From positions 1 to 30,252 of IMG/VR virus record IMGVR_UViG_3300031565_000241: a stretch of 30,252 nt of DNA; one strand, given 5' to 3'. Origin of the DNA: a virus. Each line of letters begins with the position of its first letter. Within the stretch, counting starts at the first letter, position 1. Made by a program: the position numbers and the translations under genes. The notes under the pieces were generated by a model. It searched no databases and had not been told where the DNA came from. It worked only from the letters and a program-made list of their open reading frames with translations. This document shows positions 1 to 6,047 of the stretch, piece by piece.

Positions 1-63
1 AATTGATAATTTGGCAGATGAATGAATTGTATTTGCGGCATTATCTATCCGTTCCTCGGTCAT
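1..63 (-). CDS. Partial CDS, N-terminus only, unknown product
   Basis: An ATG at 63 opens a frame that stays open for all 21 codons to the left edge. It is preceded on the minus strand by AAGGAGGACGA, a strong Shine-Dalgarno sequence with normal spacing. The start lies 13 bases beyond the stop of the NinB-like gene, so it continues the recombination operon. The visible peptide starts MTEERIDNAANTIHSSAKL. Too little is visible to name a function. Confidence 0.6.
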   Translation of the reverse strand, partial: MTEERIDNAANTIHSSAKLSI

Positions 64-76
64 TCGTCCTCCTTCC

Positions 77-616
77 TCAGTATGATATTGAGCTCTTATC
101 GAGCTTCATCATTTCCTCGTAACTACGGCCGCCGATGGATTTATAGACTTGACCCTTGAGCGGCCCATCCGCAATGTATTCGTGCAACCAAAAACCGTGA
201 ATATCGGCGAACCGCTGCAATGTTCGGGTAACAATCTTCATGTTTTCGACTGTTGCTTGTGCTGAGGGTAGGGAGCTTTCCACCCCGTTCAAGTCGAGAT
301 ACGTTGGATATCCTTCGGGAACTGACATTCTCAGCATTGCGTCGTGTATTTGCTGCTTGGTGTATTTCGCTTCTCCGTTTTCATCCAACACCTGTTCGGC
401 TAAGTCCTCGCAATGACCGTAAAATCTATTGTTTTGACTACGCGGACCAGTTGTGCGGGGTCGACGAGGTAGATCAAGTCGCAAATTTAGATAACCGCCG
501 CATTTCTTTTCTGACTGTTCAATCAGAACTGCAAGAGCATCCTCAAATCCCCTTGGTTTCGCAATACAAAAGAGTCCATTTCCATCGGCTGATATCTTCG
601 TGGTGAACTGAATCAT
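77..616 (-). CDS. NinB-like recombination protein (tentative)
   Basis: 179 residues from ATG 616. This start overlaps the stop of the upstream exonuclease gene as ATGA, so it is preferred over an upstream in-frame start at 658. Two segments recall the lambda NinB layout. One is an R-S-Q-N-N-R-F/Y-x-H stretch followed by a helix, near residues 59-76. The other is a later helix (ENMKIVTRTLQRFADIHG) near residues 125-142, preceding an acidic W-containing turn. NinB family proteins bind ssDNA and help RecA-independent phage recombination. The location directly after Bet, coiled-coil and exonuclease genes agrees with that role. The assignment rests on motif resemblance and context only. It could be an unrelated phage protein of the same operon. 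Confidence 0.55.
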   Translation of the reverse strand: MIQFTTKISADGNGLFCIAKPRGFEDALAVLIEQSEKKCGGYLNLRLDLPRRPRTTGPRSQNNRFYGHCEDLAEQVLDENGEAKYTKQQIHDAMLRMSVPEGYPTYLDLNGVESSLPSAQATVENMKIVTRTLQRFADIHGFWLHEYIADGPLKGQVYKSIGGRSYEEMMKLDKSSISY

Positions 617-1215
617 GCACTTCCCCCGTTGAGATAGGTGGCAAGGATCTTTCGCCATTCTGCAACCTTGCTTCCCGGATCCGGAGCAACAGTCAAACGA
701 GGTTGCCCATTCTTCTGGAGATTGAGGATTGCCAAATCGACATCGGCCACATGTTCACCAGCGAGAAGCAGAGCATAGGCCGCGATCTGCAACCAATATC
801 GCTCTTCTTTTCCCGATCCGACTTTAATGTCAGCCACGATGAGTCGCTCCCGGCCAGGCAGACGGAAAACTCGATCCAGTCGGCCGCCGTGTGTGCAATC
901 CGAGGCGACGACTATCAACTCCGAAGCTTCTACGATCGGATGGGACATCTCGAGAAAGGATTGATAGGCTTTGCAATAAGGAGTCAGCCGCGGATCAAGT
1001 GCTCTCCAATCAAGGTTCCCCGCATCGATCATCACGGTTGCGTTGTGGATCATAATTCCTCTGGTCAGATAGTAGGGATTGATCTCCGGCATCGGGAAAA
1101 CTGTATTCAAAATTTTCCCCACGGATTTGAGGTAGTGACCTTGATAGGTAAACCAGTGCCCACCATCCTTAAAATGCGTAATCTCAAGTCCTGCAGGGAG
1201 CTTGTATTCGATCAT
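613..1215 (-). CDS. PD-(D/E)XK exonuclease (Cas4/RecB-like), partner of Bet
   Basis: 200 residues; ATG 1215 overlaps the previous stop as ATGA. The nuclease core is visible. It has an RG...H segment (residues 52-57), GRLDRV with the motif II aspartate at D114, and ADIKVG with D129 and K131 as the (D/E)XK pair. QIAAYALLL follows at 143-151, as in RecB and Cas4 nucleases. No four-cysteine iron-sulfur cluster pattern is seen, so it is closer to phage-type exonucleases than to true Cas4. In phage recombination systems such a nuclease degrades one strand of dsDNA ends and hands the ssDNA to the annealing protein. Here the annealing protein gene lies two genes upstream in the same operon. Confidence in the fold is high. 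The exact substrate is inferred. Confidence 0.85.
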   Translation of the reverse strand: MIEYKLPAGLEITHFKDGGHWFTYQGHYLKSVGKILNTVFPMPEINPYYLTRGIMIHNATVMIDAGNLDWRALDPRLTPYCKAYQSFLEMSHPIVEASELIVVASDCTHGGRLDRVFRLPGRERLIVADIKVGSGKEERYWLQIAAYALLLAGEHVADVDLAILNLQKNGQPRLTVAPDPGSKVAEWRKILATYLNGGSA

Positions 1216-1895
1216 GCCCGAAATGCCACGGTACCAACATCAGAAACTTCCCACCCCGGAATCCGGGTTTCGCCCTTGAGCGCCTTCGTAATCCGATTAA
1301 GTTTCACCAGGTCTGGAGTCATGTACTCGCGGGGAATCAGACTTTCATCGACCACTTTCCCTACCCAGTTCTCTCGCGTCGAAGCTCCCTGGACCTTTAC
1401 CTTCGGTGCGGGAGCAGCAACCTCCTCGACTTCGACCACGATAGGAGTTTCCAGCATTTCATCGGCCTGCTCTTGCATCCCCTCATTGGAGAGCCTTTCG
1501 GCAGCGGCCAGACGAGCATCTTCCTCGACCTTCCGTTTCGCTGCAGCCTCTTCCTCAGCCAGACGCCGGGCTTCCTCCGCTTCCTTGCTCTTGCGATCCT
1601 CCTCAGCTTTCTGCCATGAATATGCCAGCCTGGAAAGTAGTTTCTTTGCCGCCTCCAGCGGTTGGATGAAGGATCTCATCACCCGCATCACTTCCTGGTA
1701 AGCTTCGTAGGTCTTTCTTTTGGCCGGCCCCAGCTTATCCTCGACGAGTTTAATTTTCGCCGAGCAGGCCTTCCCCAGCTCCATCGCCTGCGTGTAACTT
1801 GTGGCATCATTCACCACAAGACTCTGCGCCGCAGCGACAACCGGATTGACCTCGCTTTCGATTTCGGTTCTTTCTGCTACCATTACTTCGTTCAT
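1212..1895 (-). CDS. Coiled-coil protein of the recombination operon, unknown function
   Basis: 227 residues from ATG 1895. AAGGAGG lies five bases upstream and the start overlaps the bet stop as ATGA, so the longer frame from 2006 is not used. Residues about 25-70 are helical. Residues about 88-145 form a strongly charged E/K/A/R coiled coil with long runs of heptads. A linker rich in V, E, A and P follows, then a small globular end with an ENWVGKVVDESLIPREY motif. Proteins with this long-helix-plus-small-C-domain layout are common next to phage recombinases, but their biochemical role is not known to me. Co-translation with Bet and the exonuclease suggests a bridging or ssDNA-related role. 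That is inference. Confidence 0.75.
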   Translation of the reverse strand: MNEVMVAERTEIESEVNPVVAAAQSLVVNDATSYTQAMELGKACSAKIKLVEDKLGPAKRKTYEAYQEVMRVMRSFIQPLEAAKKLLSRLAYSWQKAEEDRKSKEAEEARRLAEEEAAAKRKVEEDARLAAAERLSNEGMQEQADEMLETPIVVEVEEVAAPAPKVKVQGASTRENWVGKVVDESLIPREYMTPDLVKLNRITKALKGETRIPGWEVSDVGTVAFRA

Positions 1896-2983
1896 GATTC
1901 CTCCTTGATTTTTAGGCGCCGCTCCTCGGAAACTACATCGAGTCCCTGAAGCAGTGCGAGTATTTCTTCCAGGTTTCCCCGGGCCATATCCGCCTTGGCC
2001 TTCCATTCAATCTTTTCCTGACTGGCAAACAACGCGATCATGGGTCCTTCTCTTGATTTCTCTTTGGCGTTTAGGATCGCCATTATTTCTGAGTAAGGAT
2101 CCTGGTTGGTATTTTCTGGCGGGGCTTCTACGATCTCTATGGGGAGTTCCGGAGTTGTGACACTTGGGAGAGCGGGCTCGCTTGGTTCAACTATTAATGC
2201 CTGGGGTGCACGGAGCTCACCTTCTTCTTCTTTCGGTGTCTCGCCATTCTCAGAGTTTTCAATCTCGGCATCGACATAGGGCATTCCCCGTAAACTCTCA
2301 CGGAAGGCAAGCCGGAATCCCTGGCCGATCGTGCATTTCTGCGTCATGAAGTGGCCCCGTTTGAGCCACATTGAATTCGGTTCATGGCATCGCTGGGCCT
2401 TGTTCCACTTCAGACCGATCGCCTCGGTGTAGCGGACGGCCCACCGGAACTCCTTAGGCCAGTCCCGGCGCTTAACGACTAGCGTCACCCGATAGGTGGA
2501 TTTCCTCCAATCCGTAAAGTCAATCTCGCCGGCTTCTTCGATGTACCAGTACTCGAGACGTCCTGTTTCCTCGGCCCGGTCGATGTAGACTTCATAACCG
2601 ACCACCGGAACCAGGGTGCCGCCACCCTCATCGCCATCCCCACCCATCTTTACGGCGTGGATTTCACGTCTTAGCGGATTAAGGCGGAAATCCCGTGCTA
2701 CTGCGAGGAAGAGATTCTTCTGCTGGGCGTTGAGTTTCGCGGTGATCCCCATTAAATCGAACGCCTCGAGGATCTCTGCATCAGTCATGGGCTCTCGCTG
2801 GACCTGCGGGAGGGCAGTCTCTATCACTGCCGGGGCTGCTGCGGGTTGCTCAATCTTTTTGACTGGTGGTTTCTCTTTCGCAGTCTGCCGCTTAACAGGC
2901 TTTCCTTTGGTGGCCTGTCGCTTCACCGGCTTCCTGTTCGCGGTTTGCCGCTTTTTGGATTTCTTACCTATTTTTATATTCAT
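1892..2983 (-). CDS. bet: Bet/RecT-family ssDNA annealing protein
   Basis: 363 residues from ATG 2983. The core at about residues 66-240 carries the family pattern LNPLRREIHAVKM followed by VVGYEVYIDRAEETGRLEYW, as in lambda Bet. It promotes annealing of complementary single strands during phage recombination and replication. Upstream of the core, residues 11-40 are three perfect-length ten-residue basic repeats of the KRQTAxxKPV type, an odd lysine-rich tail. The C-terminal 120 residues are acidic and proline-rich, resembling protein-interaction tails. The partner nuclease lies downstream in the same operon. The Shine-Dalgarno GGAG before the start lies in one arm of a long inverted repeat, so translation may be controlled by RNA folding. 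Family assignment is confident. The function of the tails is inferred. Confidence 0.9.
   Translation of the reverse strand: MNIKIGKKSKKRQTANRKPVKRQATKGKPVKRQTAKEKPPVKKIEQPAAAPAVIETALPQVQREPMTDAEILEAFDLMGITAKLNAQQKNLFLAVARDFRLNPLRREIHAVKMGGDGDEGGGTLVPVVGYEVYIDRAEETGRLEYWYIEEAGEIDFTDWRKSTYRVTLVVKRRDWPKEFRWAVRYTEAIGLKWNKAQRCHEPNSMWLKRGHFMTQKCTIGQGFRLAFRESLRGMPYVDAEIENSENGETPKEEEGELRAPQALIVEPSEPALPSVTTPELPIEIVEAPPENTNQDPYSEIMAILNAKEKSREGPMIALFASQEKIEWKAKADMARGNLEEILALLQGLDVVSEERRLKIKEES
2864..2953 (-). repeat. Three 30-bp tandem repeats encoding a basic tail in Bet
   Basis: Residues 11-40 of the Bet-like protein are three consecutive ten-residue units: KRQTANRKPV, KRQATKGKPV and KRQTAKEKPP. At the DNA level the units are 30 bp each with silent differences, for example AAGCGG, AAGCGA and AAGCGG at the unit starts. 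The peptide resembles histone-H1-like lysine/proline tails. Copy number change by slippage is possible. Confidence 0.8.
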
Positions 2984-3069
2984 CCCGTACTCCTTGGATG
3001 ATAAGACCCTGGGGAAGCTGGACGACGCCCAGAGCGATCTTCCCCAGGTAGCCCATTGTGGAGTACGGG
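2984..3069 (-). promoter_or_regulatory. Nested inverted repeats covering the bet ribosome binding site
   Basis: Two perfect 10-bp inverted repeats are nested in the gap upstream of bet. The outer arms are CCCGTACTCC at 2984-2993 and GGAGTACGGG at 3060-3069. The inner arms are CCTGGGGAAG at 3008-3017 and CTTCCCCAGG at 3039-3048, with a further CTGG/CCAG pair inside (3018-3021 with 3029-3032). In the minus-strand mRNA the 3' outer arm reads GGAGTACGGG and is followed at once by the bet ATG. The Shine-Dalgarno GGAG would therefore be base paired. A control element acting on translation is inferred; no known riboswitch class is recognised. A role in DNA (cruciform, protein site) is an alternative. 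Confidence 0.65.
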
Positions 3070-3107
3070 CAGACCGAACATCGCTTGTTCAATCAACCCG
3101 CACCCTA

Positions 3108-3230
3108 TTACTCTTTGGATCGCCTCTTACCGAAACAGCCCTGTATAAATGCCAGGATCAGCCCGGGTACTACGATCACGGCTACCAGTGCCGTCAACAG
3201 TATTCCCTCCGCTATTTCAACTGCACTCAC
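3108..3230 (-). CDS. Tiny single-span membrane protein (40 aa)
   Basis: A GTG at 3230 opens a 40-codon frame ending in TAA at 3108. The peptide has a short acidic start (MSAVEIAEG), then one hydrophobic span of about 20 residues (ILLTALVAVIVVPGLILAFI), then a positive end (GKRRSKE). This is a classic small inner-membrane protein with a cytoplasmic basic tail. The start overlaps the end of the zinc-finger gene by 14 bases in another frame, with GAGG about ten bases upstream. Function is unknown. It is short, but the clean hydrophobic and charge pattern makes it more than a random frame. Confidence 0.5.
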   Translation of the reverse strand: MSAVEIAEGILLTALVAVIVVPGLILAFIQGCFGKRRSKE

Positions 3231-3414
3231 AGTTTGCGTTCCTCAAAGAAGGACGGGAACGGTTGAAGAACGATGCGGGCCCCGCCCCGTCCTGGCCGTC
3301 TTTCTCGGCCATAATCTTCGCTTTGCATGACTCACAGATACCGTGAGTTATCCCCTGCTGCTCCGGGGCTATCTCGCACATCGGCTCTTTACACCAGGCA
3401 CAGATCCGCTTCAA
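3217..3414 (-). CDS. Small four-cysteine zinc-finger protein
   Basis: 65 residues from a TTG start at 3414, which overlaps the upstream stop as TTGA and has GGAGG six bases before it. CAWC at residues 5-8 and CESC at about 27-30 form a CxxC...CxxC zinc-binding knuckle separated by a short loop containing GITHGI. The rest is basic and then low in structure. Similar short CAWC/C-x-x-C proteins are found in phages and Desulfobacterota-type bacteria as stand-alone or accessory modules. A nucleic-acid or protein-binding role is likely, but the target cannot be told. No enzyme motif is seen. Confidence 0.65.
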   Translation of the reverse strand: MKRICAWCKEPMCEIAPEQQGITHGICESCKAKIMAEKDGQDGAGPASFFNRSRPSLRNANCECS

Positions 3415-4025
3415 GATTGGCCTCCAAAATCCAATTCCTGTTGATCCAACAATTTCTTGTAGGCTTCCATTTCTATATAAATAGCATTCAAAATGATGCT
3501 AGCCGGAACAAATACACATTGGGATTGCCAGGAACGTCCGTTTTTCTTTGATTCTTGAATTGATATTTGGTAATCTTCTTTCCAGCATGGATAATTTTTG
3601 CGAAAAGCCATGCGATAAAGCTGAAAAGGTAAAAGATAGACTTTGTTACTATCTACCGGATCAAATGTGCAGAAGATATAATCAACTTCTTTTTTTTCAT
3701 CGAGCGTCCAACCCACTTTCGCCTGCTCTGGTGGAATATTGAATTTCCCATATGGCATAACGCTCCATATTTCAGGTGCAAATTCTGGCTCTTCATATCG
3801 CCAGAATTCAGAGCATCCTTTCTCTCTTGTCTTTGCATCAATTCGAATAGTGGCTCCACGTCTCAAAGTCGCAATATAGTCAATTCCGCTTTTGTCTATT
3901 TCTGTAGATGTTTTGATGATGGAATCACAACCATCAATTAGTTTTTGCAATGTCTCGATATCAGTTTCCTGTTGAACACCCTGAGAAAATGCTAGTTTTT
4001 TTTCAAAATCAAATACTGGCTTCAA
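3411..4025 (-). CDS. Phage protein with predicted PD-(D/E)XK-like core
   Basis: 204 residues from TTG 4025, which has GGGGGG six bases upstream. An in-frame ATG at 4070 would add 15 residues that lie over the methyltransferase end and has a poor ribosome site, so the TTG start (MKPVFDFEKKLAFSQG) is favoured. The central pattern SGIDYIATLRRGATIRIDAKTRE has an aspartate followed about 15 residues on by D-A-K, as in PD-(D/E)XK nucleases. It is flanked by an FW and EIW segment and a conserved-looking FDPVDSNKVYLLPF strand. The gene follows an adenine methyltransferase with overlapping ends. It may be a nuclease partner, or a resolvase-like protein. The nuclease assignment is inference from the motif. 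The base composition is AT-richer than the virion genes. Confidence 0.6.
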   Translation of the reverse strand: MKPVFDFEKKLAFSQGVQQETDIETLQKLIDGCDSIIKTSTEIDKSGIDYIATLRRGATIRIDAKTREKGCSEFWRYEEPEFAPEIWSVMPYGKFNIPPEQAKVGWTLDEKKEVDYIFCTFDPVDSNKVYLLPFQLYRMAFRKNYPCWKEDYQISIQESKKNGRSWQSQCVFVPASIILNAIYIEMEAYKKLLDQQELDFGGQS

Positions 4026-4977
4026 TTTCTGCCCCCCAACAAATCCATCCTGGACGCTTTCGGCGAGCATAAAGATCCATCCATGGCCCTGGGCTGCACG
4101 TCTCTATCAGATCGTAAAATTCTTCTGGCTTAGAACTATGGTCTTTGGCGCGATTCCAATTGAAACAGGTTCCTACGTCCTGTCTGAGTAGTGGCAAAGA
4201 ACCACGAACACCAAACAGAATATGTTCTGTTTGCCCCCGGAAATAATTGCCGATTCCGAAAGAAGGTTTGCACCAAGTCAAACAAACGATGTAACGGAAG
4301 CCCCAAGCTTCCAGTAAAGGGAAACCTTTGGGCAAACTGCGGTTGGTGATCCAGAGATAGAGATGAGCACTTTTTTCAGCTCGTTCATTGATCTTGAGTT
4401 TGAGCAGATCTTCATATTTGACCATTTCATAGGTAGGTTGGCCCCGGCCCATTTGATCTACATCCCCTTCATCCAACTTATTCCAGGGTGGATCGATCAC
4501 TATGGTTTGTGCTTTTGCATCGGGAAGGAGAGCGGCCTTGGCTGCCAGTTCTGCATTCTCTTTTCGCCTTTTCTCTCGTTCGATTCCTTTCGCTATCCGA
4601 AGTGCGGCAGTAAAATTCTTGTCTGTTTTAGCACAGAAAGCTTCCCACTTCGGTTCTGGAATTGTGAGTAGTTTGTAATCCTTCTTGACTTCGTGTTTAT
4701 CAATTCCCTGTTCTTTTAGGGTAGGAGCAACGGGGTCATTTTTACCCCGTTGCTGATACTGACCTGGCTCTTGCTTCGGCAACTTCTCGACTATTTCACC
4801 CCGTCGCTTACGGGAGCGTAAATAAAGCTCCATCGCCTTTTCCCGCATTTCTTCCGTATCAGTTACAGCCAGAATCACCTCAGCCAGTTTTATCAGTTTT
4901 TGGACATGTACTACGTCATGTGCCATAGCAACGGCTTTTTTTGCATCACTCAGGATTGCAAGACGGTCATCACTCAC
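4009..4977 (-). CDS. MT-A70 family adenine-N6 DNA methyltransferase
   Basis: 322 residues from a GTG start at 4977, which overlaps the previous stop as GTGA. The catalytic DPPW motif is at residues 162-165 (TIVIDPPWNK). Typical MT-A70 elements follow: a SAHLYLWITNRSLP strand, an AWGFRY segment, WCKPSFGIGNYFRGQTEHILFGVRG, and the closing PEEFYDLIETCSPG and DLYARRKRPGW pieces. The N-terminal 140 residues are helical and charged, with a K-R-R-G-E segment as in phage enzymes that carry a ParB-like or DNA-binding N-domain. The enzyme transfers a methyl group from SAM to adenine, probably to protect phage DNA from host restriction. The next gene downstream may encode a nuclease. Family assignment is confident, target site unknown. 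Confidence 0.9.
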   Translation of the reverse strand: MSDDRLAILSDAKKAVAMAHDVVHVQKLIKLAEVILAVTDTEEMREKAMELYLRSRKRRGEIVEKLPKQEPGQYQQRGKNDPVAPTLKEQGIDKHEVKKDYKLLTIPEPKWEAFCAKTDKNFTAALRIAKGIEREKRRKENAELAAKAALLPDAKAQTIVIDPPWNKLDEGDVDQMGRGQPTYEMVKYEDLLKLKINERAEKSAHLYLWITNRSLPKGFPLLEAWGFRYIVCLTWCKPSFGIGNYFRGQTEHILFGVRGSLPLLRQDVGTCFNWNRAKDHSSKPEEFYDLIETCSPGPWMDLYARRKRPGWICWGAEIEASI

Positions 4978-5147
4978 GCCCGCCCCTCCTGCTCAGTCCG
5001 CACCCTCCGGGCCTCCTGCCGGCCAGTCTCATAAGCGGAGCGGTACTGCCGGAAGCCGACACCATGGACGATGTACAGCCACCGCGCCTCACGCTCGTCG
5101 CCTATACGTCCGCAACGTCGGATACGGGCAAGGATCGCCTGCCGCAC
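4974..5147 (-). CDS. Small basic hypothetical protein, start uncertain
   Basis: The frame ending in TGA at 4974 overlaps the methyltransferase start, the same coupling seen across this operon. The last 57 residues, from a GTG at 5147, read like a real protein (LARIRRCGRIGDEREARWLY, then an amphipathic, arginine-rich helix). The frame is open further upstream to 5456, but that part lies over the 66-residue gene and has the low-complexity S/T/R look of a shadow frame. A weak GGGG lies about 12 bases before the GTG. No family recognised. The true start could also be a CTG at 5159. Confidence 0.4.
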   Translation of the reverse strand: MRQAILARIRRCGRIGDEREARWLYIVHGVGFRQYRSAYETGRQEARRVRTEQEGRA

Positions 5148-5211
5148 CTGGACAGACAGATCCCCTATATGCGGGGTGACTTGGTGAGGAAAATTAACTG
5201 TAGAGGTAGTC

Positions 5212-5412
5212 TCAGTCCTGCCGGTGGGGAAGCTTATGCTCGATAGCTTCGAGCCGTCGGTCGACGTTCTCGCGCCATTCGCCAAGCTCGTTGAAGAAAG
5301 ACCAGAAGGTGACCATGAACACTCTTTGGTCCCTGGCAATCTTCTCGATATCCTTGCGTGCTGATATGCGTGGGGTCGTCGTAGGGTTGGGAATAGGTGT
5401 GAAGTTACGCAT
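5212..5412 (-). CDS. 66-aa hypothetical protein with a proline-rich start
   Basis: ATG 5412 is preceded by AAGG at eight bases. The first 18 residues are rich in P and T. Residues 20-62 form amphipathic helices with aromatic residues (VFMVTFWSFFNELGEW) and an acidic/basic tail (VDRRLEAIEHK). It may form a small helical hairpin or bind a membrane or protein partner. It sits between the ribbon-helix-helix regulator and the methyltransferase, probably read from the promoter at 5661-5689. Not recognised as a named family. Confidence 0.55.
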   Translation of the reverse strand: MRNFTPIPNPTTTPRISARKDIEKIARDQRVFMVTFWSFFNELGEWRENVDRRLEAIEHKLPHRQD

Positions 5413-5476
5413 TCTATTCGCCTTTTAAATATTCTGTCTACTAATGCGCCATTCATCCTTTGCAGTTCCCCCCCCG

Positions 5477-5641
5477 CTAGTTTTCAGATTTCTGTTCGTT
5501 CTCGTCGATATAACGCAGGATAGCTTTCTTGGCAATGGCAATCTTTTTCATACCACTTTCGCACGCAAAAGCCTCAAAACGCTCTGATTCGTCCTCATTG
5601 AGCCATATTTTGAACGCATAAGCTTTTGTTTTTTCTGCCAT
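5477..5641 (-). CDS. Small ribbon-helix-helix-like regulator
   Basis: 54 residues from ATG 5641, with GGGAG six bases upstream; longer in-frame starts lie inside the promoter and are rejected. The order is a short beta strand (AYAFKIWLNE), a helix (DESERFEAFACESG), a turn (MKK), and a second helix (IAIAKKAILRYIDENE), matching the CopG/Arc ribbon-helix-helix plan. Such dimers bind operator DNA through the beta strand. The gene is divergent from the plus-strand cassette and starts 119 bases from it, with promoters facing both ways. It may repress one or both. The fold is a pattern-based prediction; the operator was not identified with certainty. An eight-C run follows its stop. Confidence 0.65.
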   Translation of the reverse strand: MAEKTKAYAFKIWLNEDESERFEAFACESGMKKIAIAKKAILRYIDENEQKSEN

Positions 5642-5660
5642 TTCCACTCCCATGATTAAG

Positions 5661-5689
5661 ACAATAGCACATCTACGATGCCTTGTCAA
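5661..5689 (-). promoter_or_regulatory. Near-consensus sigma70 promoter, minus strand
   Basis: On the minus strand TTGACA (5689-5684) is followed after exactly 17 bases by TATTGT (5666-5661). The ATG of the ribbon-helix-helix gene lies 20 bases beyond the -10 box, giving a very short leader. It likely drives the regulator and the left-hand DNA metabolism genes. Confidence 0.8.
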
Positions 5690-5708
5690 CACTTTTTTTC
5701 AATATTTC

Positions 5709-5737
5709 TTGCTTTATTTTACCCGATATGCTATGCT
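5709..5737 (+). promoter_or_regulatory. Sigma70-type promoter, plus strand, extended -10
   Basis: TTGCTT (5709-5714), a 17-base spacer, then TATGCT (5732-5737), with a TG one base before the -10 box (TGC-TATGCT). The ATG of the first cassette gene is at 5760, so the leader is only about 15 bases and contains AGGAGG. It is divergent from the minus-strand promoter 20 bases away. CTTGTCAA occurs at 5682-5689 and again at 5736-5743 and may be a shared operator half-site. Confidence 0.75.
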
Positions 5738-5759
5738 TGTCAATAGGAGGTGCGAGAAA

Positions 5760-6005
5760 ATGAAAAGAACATTGCTCAGGATTTTACCTTCCCTTGTGAT
5801 AGGGATTTCCTTGATTGTATCTGCACTGATATTTGAGAAAGGAATGCGTGATTTAGCCGGTGGCTTGTACGACATTTCTTATTCTGTAAGAAATGTGGCA
5901 GATTCAGCAGAAAAAACGTACCAGGAGATACAAGATTTCCCGTCATCTATAGATGTTTATGTAAGGGGTAAATTGCAAGTATTGGGATCAATTGGCACAT
6001 ATTAG
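5760..6005 (+). CDS. Small N-terminally anchored membrane protein of the moron cassette
   Basis: 81 residues from ATG 5760, with AGGAGG nine bases upstream; a longer frame from 5652 runs through the promoter and is rejected. MKRTLLRIL is a basic start, then residues about 10-25 form one membrane span (PSLVIGISLIVSALIF). The remaining residues form a periplasmic or cytoplasmic amphipathic region. No family recognised. It is the first of three plus-strand genes whose base composition is more AT-rich than the surrounding virion genes. A role in host-surface change or superinfection exclusion is possible, as for other phage membrane morons, but is only inferred. Confidence 0.6.
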   Translation: MKRTLLRILPSLVIGISLIVSALIFEKGMRDLAGGLYDISYSVRNVADSAEKTYQEIQDFPSSIDVYVRGKLQVLGSIGTY

Positions 6006-6017
6006 TCACCTTGTTAG

Positions 6018-6040
6018 GCTATACTCTGTCAATAGGAGGT
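6018..6040 (+). promoter_or_regulatory. Second copy of the -10/Shine-Dalgarno block
   Basis: GCTATACTCTGTCAATAGGA plus GGT at 6018-6040 repeats GCTATGCTTGTCAATAGGAG plus GT at 5730-5751, with one substitution, one insertion and an otherwise identical TGTCAATAGGAGGT end. It carries a TATACT -10-like box and the ribosome site of the next gene. No -35 box at 17 bases is seen, so it may be weaker or activator-dependent. Confidence 0.55.
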
Positions 6041-6047
6041 ATTGGAA

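Noticed and set aside
703-1701. Plus-strand frame of 332 codons
   Set aside because: It lies opposite the exonuclease and coiled-coil genes. Its serine/alanine/arginine runs mirror the charged coiled coil on the other strand, and it has no ribosome site.
4974-5456. Full 160-codon frame as one gene
   Set aside because: The first 100 residues are low-complexity S/T/R typical of a shadow of the 66-residue gene; the ATG lies directly on AAGG without spacing. Only the end part is kept.
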